49,211 nucleotides of DNA. Origin: Candidatus Altimarinota bacterium (GTDB lineage Bacteria; Patescibacteriota; Gracilibacteria; JANQMV01). The position numbers and the translations under genes are program-made. Location of the stretch: positions 1-49,211 of the forward strand of contig JANQMV010000049.1 in NCBI GenBank assembly GCA_028279865.1. The letters are read 5' to 3'. Below the pieces are notes generated by a model, which saw only the letters and a program-made list of their open reading frames with translations, did no database searches and was not told the DNA's origin. Shown here in pieces: positions 9,553 to 17,398 of the stretch (its first letter is position 1; every line of letters begins with the position of its first letter).

Positions 9553-9584
9553 AAAATAGTCCTTTTGTAAAAAGGGCTATTTTA
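9553..9584. terminator. Bidirectional hairpin between baeRF-like and SulP genes
   Basis: Arms AAAATAGTCCTTT and AAAGGGCTATTTT pair with one G-T pair and carry A-runs on one side and T-runs on the other. It would end transcription from both convergent genes. Confidence 0.7.
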
Positions 9585-9604
9585 ATTGAAAACTAAAAAC
9601 CAGA

Positions 9605-11560
9605 CTACTTTTTTTTCTGCAAGTTTTTTTTCTTTTTATTAGAATTTTTCTTGCGTTTACCTTGCAGGCGTTTTGCCGTTTTCGGCTGTATTGTGTTTGT
9701 TTTTTGGTCTGCTTTCTTTTTTCTGCTTAAATTTACTTTAGGCTTCTGTTTGATTTTTTTCCTTTTTTTTGCTCGTTTTTTCTGCGGAAGAATTTGCGGA
9801 AGAATTTTTTGTTGTTCAGATTTTTTTGTGGTTTTTTCATTTTTAATTTCCGCCTCTTCTTCCAAAATCTCGGGGCACTCATTAAAAATACGATGATTAC
9901 AGCTGTTTTTGCACGTCATAGGATCTACGTATTCCATTGCCATTTTCACGGCTGTTTTTGTGCGTGAAGCATAGTGTTTTTCATCAATCAAGCTCTCAAT
10001 TCCGGCTCTTTTGACTGTGTTATAAACTTTTCTTTGCATACGGGAAAAAATCACATTTCCTCCTTTTTTCTCAATATTCTCCAGAATTTCTTGTAAAATC
10101 GTGATACTTGTTAAATCAATATAATCAACATTTTTCATCCGTAGGATCAAAACTCTCACTTCATCATTTAAGATTTTATCTAACTTTAAGGCAAAATTTG
10201 AAGCCGCAGCAAAAAAGAGCGGATGGCTTAATTCCAGTAAAATAATTTGCCTACAAAGTTCAACATCATGCCCGGATTCATCTTCTTTCTTCTGATTTTC
10301 ATGTAAATTAATCAATTTCAAATCAGATTCACTAATTTGTTTTACAATCAATAAAATCGCCATGATCACACCAACCTCAATCGCCGTAATCAAATCAACC
10401 AACAAGGTAGATAAAAATGTTACCAAAAAAATTAAAGCATCCGAGCGTTTGGTGCGTAAGATCAGTCTAATGTGTTTGAGTTCAATCATTTGTACGGCAA
10501 CTACAATCAAAATTCCCGCTAAAGCTGCAAATGGTATATAAGTGCCATATTTACCCAAAAAAAGAATTATCAACAAAATAACCAAGGCATGGAAGACTGA
10601 AGCAAAACGTGTTTTGGCATGCGTACGAATATTGGCTGCAGTTCGAGAAAAAGAACCTGTTGCCGGGATTCCCTTGAAAAAAGAAATCGTAAAATTGGCA
10701 AGCCCCTGACCAAAAAGTTCAAAATTACTGTTAAATTTTTTCTTCGTGAGCTTTTCCGCAATGGCGGCAGTTGAGATTGACTCCACCGAGGCAAGTAGTG
10801 CCAAAGCTCCCGCAGGAGCAAGCAGCTCTTGAATTAATTCCCAATTAAAAGCCTTCAAGTTTGGTAAAGGTAAAGCAGCATTAAAAGAACCAATTGTCTC
10901 TATTTCCAATTCGAATAAATAGGTGAAAAAAGAGCAAATCACAATCGCAATCAAAGCCGCAGGAATATTTTTATTAATCTTTTTTAAAACAGCAATCATC
11001 AAAATCGTCGTCAGACCGATCGTCACAGCCACCAAGTCAATATAATCAATTTGTAAATAAATATTTTCGATTATCTCAAAAAATCCATGTGCGGCACTAC
11101 CTTCCAATCCGAGTAATTTGCCCAGCTGACTTACGAAAATAATTACAGCCACACCGGCACTAAATCCTGCCAAAACAGGATAAGGTACAAAATTCACCAA
11201 TCCTCCCAGCTGGAAAACAGCAAACAAAATCTGATAAATTCCCATGATCAAGGCCAATGTCATCGCGCTAGCTTCTCCATGTACAGCCACAATTCCGGCT
11301 AAGACCAATGCCATCGCCGAGGTCGGTCCTGTTACGTTATGTTCTGATCCGCCAAAGACAGCCGCCATTATTCCCGTAATGATCGCTGTGTAAATTCCCC
11401 AAACAGGATCAACCCCCGATAAGATTGCAAAGGCAATCGCTTGGGGAAAAGCAATGATTCCCACCGTCAAACCGGCTAATAAATCAACCCGTAGGTATTT
11501 TAATTTATATCGACGAATAGTCTGAACTAGCGGAACTTTGTTTATAAAACTAAGATTCAT
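9605..11560 (-). CDS. SulP-family anion transporter with STAS domain and Lys-rich tail
   Basis: A 651-residue SLC26/SulP permease. The SulP signature lies near the start (DLLAGLTVGIIAFPQAIAFAILSG), followed by about ten further membrane segments to residue 410 and a cytoplasmic STAS domain with the DLTSI motif (about 440-540). Known substrates are sulfate, bicarbonate or other anions; the sequence does not tell which. The last 75 residues are almost entirely Lys, Arg, Gln and Asn, which is unusual for the family and would make a strongly basic cytoplasmic tail. A small Cys-rich patch (CKNSCNHRIFNEC) sits just before it. Confidence 0.92.
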   Translation of the reverse strand: MNLSFINKVPLVQTIRRYKLKYLRVDLLAGLTVGIIAFPQAIAFAILSGVDPVWGIYTAIITGIMAAVFGGSEHNVTGPTSAMALVLAGIVAVHGEASAMTLALIMGIYQILFAVFQLGGLVNFVPYPVLAGFSAGVAVIIFVSQLGKLLGLEGSAAHGFFEIIENIYLQIDYIDLVAVTIGLTTILMIAVLKKINKNIPAALIAIVICSFFTYLFELEIETIGSFNAALPLPNLKAFNWELIQELLAPAGALALLASVESISTAAIAEKLTKKKFNSNFELFGQGLANFTISFFKGIPATGSFSRTAANIRTHAKTRFASVFHALVILLIILFLGKYGTYIPFAALAGILIVVAVQMIELKHIRLILRTKRSDALIFLVTFLSTLLVDLITAIEVGVIMAILLIVKQISESDLKLINLHENQKKEDESGHDVELCRQIILLELSHPLFFAAASNFALKLDKILNDEVRVLILRMKNVDYIDLTSITILQEILENIEKKGGNVIFSRMQRKVYNTVKRAGIESLIDEKHYASRTKTAVKMAMEYVDPMTCKNSCNHRIFNECPEILEEEAEIKNEKTTKKSEQQKILPQILPQKKRAKKRKKIKQKPKVNLSRKKKADQKTNTIQPKTAKRLQGKRKKNSNKKKKNLQKKK

Positions 11561-11713
11561 GCTTTTTAAACTTTCAATATTTGCCTCTATCCTAACTTTT
11601 TTTGTGGAGTATCGTCAAAGGTTTTTAATACTTTCAATATTCAATAATATAAGCGAACAAGAAACGAATTATGATTAGAGTGTTGAATCTTTAATCAATC
11701 ATTCCTTGCTCGT
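11561..11713. other. Gene-free spacer with short direct repeats
   Basis: Between the SulP start and the IS30 remnant. ACTTTCAATATT occurs twice (about 11569 and 11630). This may be leftover insertion-sequence end sequence. No open frame is visible. Confidence 0.35.
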
Positions 11714-11839
11714 ATGAAACATTTTGCACTAACAGAGAGAAAAATTCTTTCAGAACTTCTTGAAGAAAAGAAAACCTATCGTAAAACAGCAAAAGTAATA
11801 GGTAAAGCAATCAGCTCTTATGCGGCAACTGTCTTGTAG
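11714..11839 (+). pseudogene. IS30-family transposase remnant (N-terminal helix-turn-helix only)
   Basis: A 41-codon frame begins MKHFALTERKILSELLEEKK and continues with a TYRKTAKVIGKA helix. This matches the N-terminal HTH of IS30-type transposases, typically KHLT-xxER-xxI-xxLL-xxGxSxREIA. The homology stops within the second helix, and the last residues are encoded by a hairpin that ends the frame. The catalytic DDE part is absent from the whole region. It is a truncated DNA transposon remnant. Confidence 0.6.
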
Positions 11840-11854
11840 ACAGTTGCTTTCTTT
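11825..11854 (+). terminator. Perfect 10-bp hairpin with T-rich tail
   Basis: GCAACTGTCT-TGT-AGACAGTTGC followed by TTTCTTTT. It looks like an intrinsic terminator, but it lies exactly where the IS30 homology breaks off, so it may equally be an inserted palindromic repeat. Confidence 0.6.
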
Positions 11855-11880
11855 TAATTGTATTTAAGTAAACCTCCATA

Positions 11881-12180
11881 TCAAGGCTGTCCAGAAAGTC
11901 AGCTTTTTGATTTTAGTATAATGTTTTGTCAATTTAAAAGTTAATAAATCGCATAAGATAAAACTTTCCCTTTTATTGTCTTTCTCGCTTGTCGAGAATC
12001 TGAAACCATTAGCTTTACTTTAACTGAATTAAAACTGTTAGGTTCAAGATTCCGGACATTTATCCGCCAAGGTGAAAGCCAGAAAGACGGATTATTGCTT
12101 TATTTTAAGATATTTCTCAACTTAAAAATTAATAGAATGTCTTGCTAAAGGGTAAAAATGTAGGCTCTGGACAGCCTTGA
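11881..12180. mobile_element. 300-bp non-autonomous inverted-repeat element (MITE-like)
   Basis: The ends are perfect 15-bp inverted repeats, TCAAGGCTGTCCAGA at 11881-11895 and its complement at 12166-12180. Outside them are 8-bp near-identical flanks, CCTCCATA on the left and CCTCCACA on the right, which look like a target duplication with one change. The 270-bp interior is A/T-rich and has no useful open frame. The end sequence resembles the GGCTGTCC-type ends of several DDE insertion sequences; I cannot name the parent element. Confidence 0.65.
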
Positions 12181-12226
12181 CCTCCACACCCTCAATTAAA
12201 GCTTCAAAAGAGCAAGCTCTTTTGTG

Positions 12227-14113
12227 CTATTCCTCCTCATCCTTCATCTCCCCTACCTGCTTAGCCAGCTTGAACGCATAATATAAAATCGCCAAACCAA
12301 TCAATCCCAACAAACCATAAAACAAATACGGCGTCTGCTTAATCACAACCTGAGGATCGCAAGCATCCCCGATTCCATCTTTATCCTCATCCACCTGATC
12401 AGGATTAAAAACAAAAGGACAATTATCCACCAAATCAATGATCCCGTCACCATCAAAATCCTCACAAACATCTCCCACACCATTTTGATTTGTGTCTAAC
12501 TGATCGGGATTAAAATGGTTCGGACAATTATCGTATTTCGCCAAAATCCCATCACCATCCTCATCCTCACACTCATTTCCAATTCCGTCGCCATCATCAT
12601 CCCACTGGCTCGCATTCGCAATTTCCAAACAATTATCACAAGCATCACCCACACCATCGCCATCTCTATCCAGCTGATCAGGATTAGGAACATTTTTACA
12701 ATTGTCTTCTATATCAATAATTCCATCCCCATCCGCATCTTCACAGAGATCACCGATACCGTTTTGGTTTGTGTCCGATTGATCGGGATTTTTAACCTGC
12801 GGACAATTATCACACAAATCCCCTACCCCATCACCATCACTATCCAACTGGTCAGGATTGGCAATATTTTTACAATTATCAACTTCCTGAGGAATTCCAT
12901 CTCCATCATAGTCACCCGAGCAGGCATCCCCCACACCATCATTATTTGTATCAAGCTGATCATAATTTTTGACATCCACACAATTATCGAGAAGGTTGAT
13001 CACCATATCACCATCATCATCATCACATTCATCACCAATTCCATTTCTATTTTTATCAGCCTGTTCGGGGTTTTTAATAAAAATACAGTTATCACTGGTC
13101 TGACCGATTCCATCAAAATCAAAATCAACATCATCTCGATCATGCATAAAAGTCGCTTCATCACAAACATCTCCCAATCCGTCCCCATCACTATCTTTTT
13201 GATCAGGATTAAAAACAAAAGGACAATTATCCAAAGAATTCAAAACACCATCTCCATCCAGATCGTTGTTATACTCAGGATTGTTTTCTCCCTCTCCCAA
13301 GAGCAAAGTTGCCACAGCGGAAGATTGACTTAAATCCGCATTCGTAATTTTTGCAAAAGCATTGAGATTACCATAAAACAAACGATAAGACTCCTCCGGA
13401 TTATGGTCAAAAAGTAATTTTGACTGACCTTTTTCATAAAGACTGATTTCAGCAATCGACAAAACCTCCGGATACCAAAATGTCAGCTTTAGATAGCGCG
13501 TGTTTAAATCATCAAAAAACAGCTGCCTTTCAACCGAATCTCCGGACTTATTAATCCCTTGCACTACTTGATAATCCAGATTGTCAGGGCTTGCCTGCAC
13601 TTCGACCCTCTCCCAATATTTTGCAAATTCCGTCAGCGTAAAATCAATAATTTTAACCTCCCTTTCTTCCCCCAAATCCAAAATAACAAATGATTTATAA
13701 GCCTCCCCAGCAGAATCCCAATCTTCAGCTTCAGGCTCAAAATAAGTTTCCCTGTCACCATCAAAAAGATTCTGTGCATTAAAACTTTTTTCCTCAAAAT
13801 CAGGAATTGCAGCCGAAGAATCAATCGCTTTCACAAAAGGTGAAACCAAATTAAAATCACGATTGAGCAATTTGACTGGCTGTAGTTCAGCATTTGCATT
13901 CACTAAAGCTAAGTCAGCATAAGTTGAATTTTGATAAACCTCTTCATCCAGATCAACAGCAACAACTCCTTGGACTGAAGAATCCGAAACCTCCTTGAAA
14001 TAAGCAAAATCAGACACCTCAAAAGCAGACGCTGACGTTAGCTGTATAACATTGAGTTGCAGACAAATTAACGCAAAAGTTAAGAAAGAAAAATAACACA
14101 GCTTTGTTTTCAT
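12227..14113 (-). CDS. Secreted, membrane-anchored protein with discoidin-like domain and thrombospondin type 3 repeats
   Basis: A 628-residue surface protein. It starts with a signal peptide (about 1-29). Residues 100-230 contain an F5/8-type-C-like (discoidin) domain: NLFDGDRETYFEP, FVILDLGEEREVKIIDF and the RYLKLTFWYPEVLSIAEI strand. Residues 275-590 hold nine thrombospondin type 3 calcium repeats, each with a DNCxxxxNPDQxD core and DxDxDGxGDxCD loops. A single membrane helix (about 597-618) and an acidic tail end the protein. Such proteins bind calcium and surface carbohydrates; the ligand is unknown. The repeats are diverged, not recent copies. Confidence 0.85.
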   Translation of the reverse strand: MKTKLCYFSFLTFALICLQLNVIQLTSASAFEVSDFAYFKEVSDSSVQGVVAVDLDEEVYQNSTYADLALVNANAELQPVKLLNRDFNLVSPFVKAIDSSAAIPDFEEKSFNAQNLFDGDRETYFEPEAEDWDSAGEAYKSFVILDLGEEREVKIIDFTLTEFAKYWERVEVQASPDNLDYQVVQGINKSGDSVERQLFFDDLNTRYLKLTFWYPEVLSIAEISLYEKGQSKLLFDHNPEESYRLFYGNLNAFAKITNADLSQSSAVATLLLGEGENNPEYNNDLDGDGVLNSLDNCPFVFNPDQKDSDGDGLGDVCDEATFMHDRDDVDFDFDGIGQTSDNCIFIKNPEQADKNRNGIGDECDDDDGDMVINLLDNCVDVKNYDQLDTNNDGVGDACSGDYDGDGIPQEVDNCKNIANPDQLDSDGDGVGDLCDNCPQVKNPDQSDTNQNGIGDLCEDADGDGIIDIEDNCKNVPNPDQLDRDGDGVGDACDNCLEIANASQWDDDGDGIGNECEDEDGDGILAKYDNCPNHFNPDQLDTNQNGVGDVCEDFDGDGIIDLVDNCPFVFNPDQVDEDKDGIGDACDPQVVIKQTPYLFYGLLGLIGLAILYYAFKLAKQVGEMKDEEE

Positions 14114-14209
14114 TTTTGTTTTTAGTTAAAATTTTATGTTATGTAAATATTCCGCAATCAACGGTTTTTTTTCAGATTTGGTTCCTTCTCTAAAAAAATG
14201 CTAAAACTT

Positions 14210-14959
14210 CTAATCAAACGCCTCGGGAATCAAGTCCACCAGAATTTTAATTTCATTATGTAGCTTCTTGATCATTCCTTTTTTAGGCTTGAGAGTTCTT
14301 TTATTCGTGTACAAAGCCTGATTAAGCTCAATTTGAATCCCGGGAATTCCTTTCCGTTTATTACGAGAGCAATGATAACCAATCACATAGCGACCTTTAA
14401 AAGGATAGTTTACCTCAACAGAATAACCCAAAGCCTCAAAATAATGCTTAAAAAATGCCGTATGCGCTCTGGTACAAGTCGTATAATCTCTATTCCCCAG
14501 ATTAATATCGGGACGATCTTTGCCCGCATCTATTTTGGTCGCACGCCCGCTCGGCCACATGGAATGACCATCAATCATAAAAATACACTTCTGCGCCAAA
14601 TCATCTACTTTTTTGTGAAAAGGATCATGATAACGCTCAATGCGACAATCAATCTGCTTCACCGTGAGCGGTTTTTTGTAGACACGAGCTCCCTCGGAAT
14701 TCACCGTCACCACAACACCTTCGGCACAGAGCCGCTGCTCCATCTCCAGCTCATCGGGAGCACGATTCATATCAGCAACCAGTCTGGAAAGTTTTGCCTT
14801 TACAAAATGCGCATTTTCAACACCAAAAATCTGATCCGTAAAAAGGTCGGTTTCCTTGAGAATCTCAAAATCCGAGAGAAGCATATTTTCTCTAATTTCC
14901 TTGGAAATAAAGCAAGAACAATGCGGTATTGTAATTAAAACTGGTTTTTTTCTGTGCAT
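14210..14959 (-). CDS. N-formylglutamate amidohydrolase-family zinc hydrolase
   Basis: A 249-residue protein with the family landmarks: ITIPHCSCF near the start, LVADMNRAPDE, FMIDGHSMWP, the LGNRDYTTC segment, and GIPGIQIELNQALY. These hold zinc and the catalytic Glu in the HutG/aspartoacylase-related fold. No histidine-degradation gene is nearby. Instead it is the last gene of a run murD, ATP-grasp, QEGLA metallopeptidase, this gene, which suggests it hydrolyses a peptide or an N-acyl amino acid made by the ATP-grasp enzyme. The gap to the gene before it is 67 bases. Confidence 0.85.
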   Translation of the reverse strand: MHRKKPVLITIPHCSCFISKEIRENMLLSDFEILKETDLFTDQIFGVENAHFVKAKLSRLVADMNRAPDELEMEQRLCAEGVVVTVNSEGARVYKKPLTVKQIDCRIERYHDPFHKKVDDLAQKCIFMIDGHSMWPSGRATKIDAGKDRPDINLGNRDYTTCTRAHTAFFKHYFEALGYSVEVNYPFKGRYVIGYHCSRNKRKGIPGIQIELNQALYTNKRTLKPKKGMIKKLHNEIKILVDLIPEAFD

Positions 14960-15026
14960 ATCATTTTATCTAATATGTGGTTTAGCTCATTTTGATCATA
15001 GCGGATAAATCATTAATGATGATTTT

Positions 15027-16127
15027 TTAATCTTCATACACACTTGGCAAATATACCGGAGCGGGAATCAAATTATTATCACTCAAATTAAACTGTTTTG
15101 AGTGCAAATGTTCAAGTGAAAATTTTCCTTTATACAAACTTTTAATTTCTTCTGGATTTAACTCTGCAATCGCAAAAAAACCCTGAAGATAAATCTTGTC
15201 TTTCAAAAAAGCCCCGGCTTGTGAAGTATCACTCAAACCTCTCTTGACCCGCAAAGCCGTTCTCCACGCCTCCTCTTTACCGAATTTGATCTCTTCTCGA
15301 AGATACCGATAAAGCTTACAAAAAGAGTTCTTCTCTCCAAATAAAACCGCCTTATAGCGAAGCTGAAATCTCTTTAAAAAACTTTTGTCCTCCGGAAAGA
15401 CCAGAGATTCATTATAAGCCGCCAGACCTTCGGCTGTTTTTTCATAGTCTTTCAAAGCGATCGCAGCCATTTGGAACAAATTTTTACCATTCAAATAGCT
15501 ATAAAGGTGTGTCTCAATTTCATGAATCAACATCCTCTCCAGCTCTATCTGAGAAAGCTGTATTAAAGGATTAAGCTTAATTTCACGCGTAAAATAATTC
15601 ACACTCAAAAGCGGCACCAAATCACAATCAACCACCACATTCCAATTGATTTTTTTTTCCTTTAAAAAAGCGTCAAAAATATCTTTCACTCTTTGTGCTT
15701 CGTATTTTTTTTCTTTTTGCAAACACTCCCCTTTGACAATCTTGCTTTCAGCTAAATGAAGAATTTCCTCATCAGGCAAGTCAGCCTTGGAATTATATTT
15801 AAGCTGATTCACTTGGATAAATTCGTCTAAATCCCCGCCGATTTGCTGTGCAAAATGACAATCTTGCAAAAATTTAATTTTTACCTCATTCAATAAAAAG
15901 CCCTGCCAGGTTGACTCATCAATTATCAAATTCTCAAGCCGAGCCTCAACCTCAGCAAGTTCACTCAAATCAAGTTCATATTCAAACTGCGGATTATAAT
16001 TTGAATCAGCCATAAATTTTTCTTTTTCTGTGGAAATATTGACAGGTGAAATCAGCCTCAAAAGATTTAACTGCCCAGCAATTTGAGTTAAATGATTATC
16101 AACCTCTGCTAATTCCCGATTGAGCAT
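15027..16127 (-). CDS. DUF1704 / QEGLA-motif zinc metallopeptidase (MATCAP-related)
   Basis: A 366-residue protein with the gluzincin-like motif HEIETH (H202-H206/207 region) and, about 30 residues later, AEGLA (E233-A236), the QEGLA motif that names the family. Eukaryotic relatives (KIAA0895/MATCAP) are tubulin carboxypeptidases, and bacterial ones were proposed to cleave small peptides. It begins one base after the ATP-grasp stop, so the two genes are almost certainly cotranscribed and probably coupled. The first 50 residues look like a helical extension. Catalytic activity is inferred from the motif. Confidence 0.82.
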   Translation of the reverse strand: MLNRELAEVDNHLTQIAGQLNLLRLISPVNISTEKEKFMADSNYNPQFEYELDLSELAEVEARLENLIIDESTWQGFLLNEVKIKFLQDCHFAQQIGGDLDEFIQVNQLKYNSKADLPDEEILHLAESKIVKGECLQKEKKYEAQRVKDIFDAFLKEKKINWNVVVDCDLVPLLSVNYFTREIKLNPLIQLSQIELERMLIHEIETHLYSYLNGKNLFQMAAIALKDYEKTAEGLAAYNESLVFPEDKSFLKRFQLRYKAVLFGEKNSFCKLYRYLREEIKFGKEEAWRTALRVKRGLSDTSQAGAFLKDKIYLQGFFAIAELNPEEIKSLYKGKFSLEHLHSKQFNLSDNNLIPAPVYLPSVYED

Positions 16128-16128
16128 A

Positions 16129-17394
16129 TTAAGCTACCTGAATGGACTTGTGAATTTGTTTCAAGTATTTTTTCGCCTGACTTAAGCAATCTTTATAGCT
16201 GTTTTTCACCAGCATAAATTTTACGATATATTTACCTCCGTTTTGAGCCAAGCCGACCCCATCACCCAAATCTTTATTTACAGTCACATTAGTGACTGCC
16301 TCATCTTCATGCAAAAATTCATAATCTATATTTTCCAAAATGCCATCATAAGGTGAAAAAATTTCCACAACCGCAGTAAATTGTTTTTTTTGGGTTTGCA
16401 TGTCTGGTTTTTTCCTGACAGAAACCTGAGAAATCGCTAAATCCAAATCCCCTCCCTGTGAAGCTTCAAACATTTCACTACGGAAACCTCCCGCACGTGA
16501 CGCAATTTCAATTAGTCGACAATCTTTCGTCTCAGGATCGAAAAAAACTTCCGTATGCGTGGCACAATAGTTTAGCTCCAGTGATTTAAGCGCTTTTCTC
16601 GTTATACTCAAAATCAACTTTTCATCTTCCGAGGAAAGCTCGTAGGGCATCAGACGAATTGGCAGATGGTGGTCATCAAAGCCAATTTCCTCAGAAGTAA
16701 CATATTTGCAAACCGGCGTTGTATAAATCTCTCCATCACAAATCAACGCATCAACAGTCAACTCCTCTCCTCTGAGCGCCTCTTCCAAAAGAAAATACTT
16801 TTTCGGGTCAGGCACATTTAAATCCGCAGGATAATTTTGTAAATTTTCGCTGAGCAAACTTGTGTCATTTGCCATTGCTTCATGTAAAAAATTCAGTTTT
16901 GATTCCAGGTCCTTCTCTGATCTAATTTTAAAAACATAACGACTGTGAATCCCTGCGATTTGTTTTAGGATCAAAGGAAAACCTTGTCGTTCTATAATTC
17001 CCCTTGCATCTTCGATTTTTTGAATTAGCGCAAAATCCGCAGAAGGCACACCATGGGTTTTGAAAGCCTTGCGCATTAAATACTTATTTCTGGATTTCAG
17101 AGCATTTTCATAGCCCGAACTTGGCAAACCAAAAGTATCGGCAATCGCGGCAAGCAAAGCCGTGTAATCTTCATAGCGCGTCACAACCCCGTCAAAGCTT
17201 ACATTTTTCAAAGCTGGCTGCACCTGACTCCAATCAAAGATATTTTTTAGCACAATCACCTCTTCAAAAAGATCATCAAATTCAGGCTTATATTCTTTCC
17301 GGTCAATTAGAAGAATAAAATTATAGCCGTTTGCTTTACTTGTTTGAAGTAACCTTTCTTTGTTCCTAAAACCAATAAATAAGATTGTTTTCAT
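16129..17394 (-). CDS. ATP-grasp ligase (carboxylate-amine ligase type)
   Basis: I place the start at 17394 (MKTILFIGFRN), because a longer frame would overlap the end of murD by more than 150 bases. The resulting 421-residue protein has an N-terminal Rossmann-like domain, an ATP-grasp core with SRNKYLMRKAFKTHGVPSADF, FPLILKQIAG and LLEEALRGEELTVDALI, and the metal-binding ATHTEVFFDPETKDCRLIEIASRAGG motif. Such enzymes form amide bonds through acyl phosphates. It lies 4 bases after murD and 1 base before the QEGLA gene. The substrate is unknown; an amino acid or peptide is the best guess. Confidence 0.85.
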   Translation of the reverse strand: MKTILFIGFRNKERLLQTSKANGYNFILLIDRKEYKPEFDDLFEEVIVLKNIFDWSQVQPALKNVSFDGVVTRYEDYTALLAAIADTFGLPSSGYENALKSRNKYLMRKAFKTHGVPSADFALIQKIEDARGIIERQGFPLILKQIAGIHSRYVFKIRSEKDLESKLNFLHEAMANDTSLLSENLQNYPADLNVPDPKKYFLLEEALRGEELTVDALICDGEIYTTPVCKYVTSEEIGFDDHHLPIRLMPYELSSEDEKLILSITRKALKSLELNYCATHTEVFFDPETKDCRLIEIASRAGGFRSEMFEASQGGDLDLAISQVSVRKKPDMQTQKKQFTAVVEIFSPYDGILENIDYEFLHEDEAVTNVTVNKDLGDGVGLAQNGGKYIVKFMLVKNSYKDCLSQAKKYLKQIHKSIQVA

Positions 17395-17398
17395 TTTT

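Noticed and set aside
10570-10821. An 83-codon frame inside the SulP gene
   Set aside because: A shadow frame of the transporter with no motif.
12515-13333. A 272-codon open frame on the plus strand opposite the calcium-repeat gene
   Set aside because: Its Ile/Thr-rich sequence is simply the antisense of the repeated Asp/Gly/Asn codons of the thrombospondin type 3 repeats. No start context or homology.
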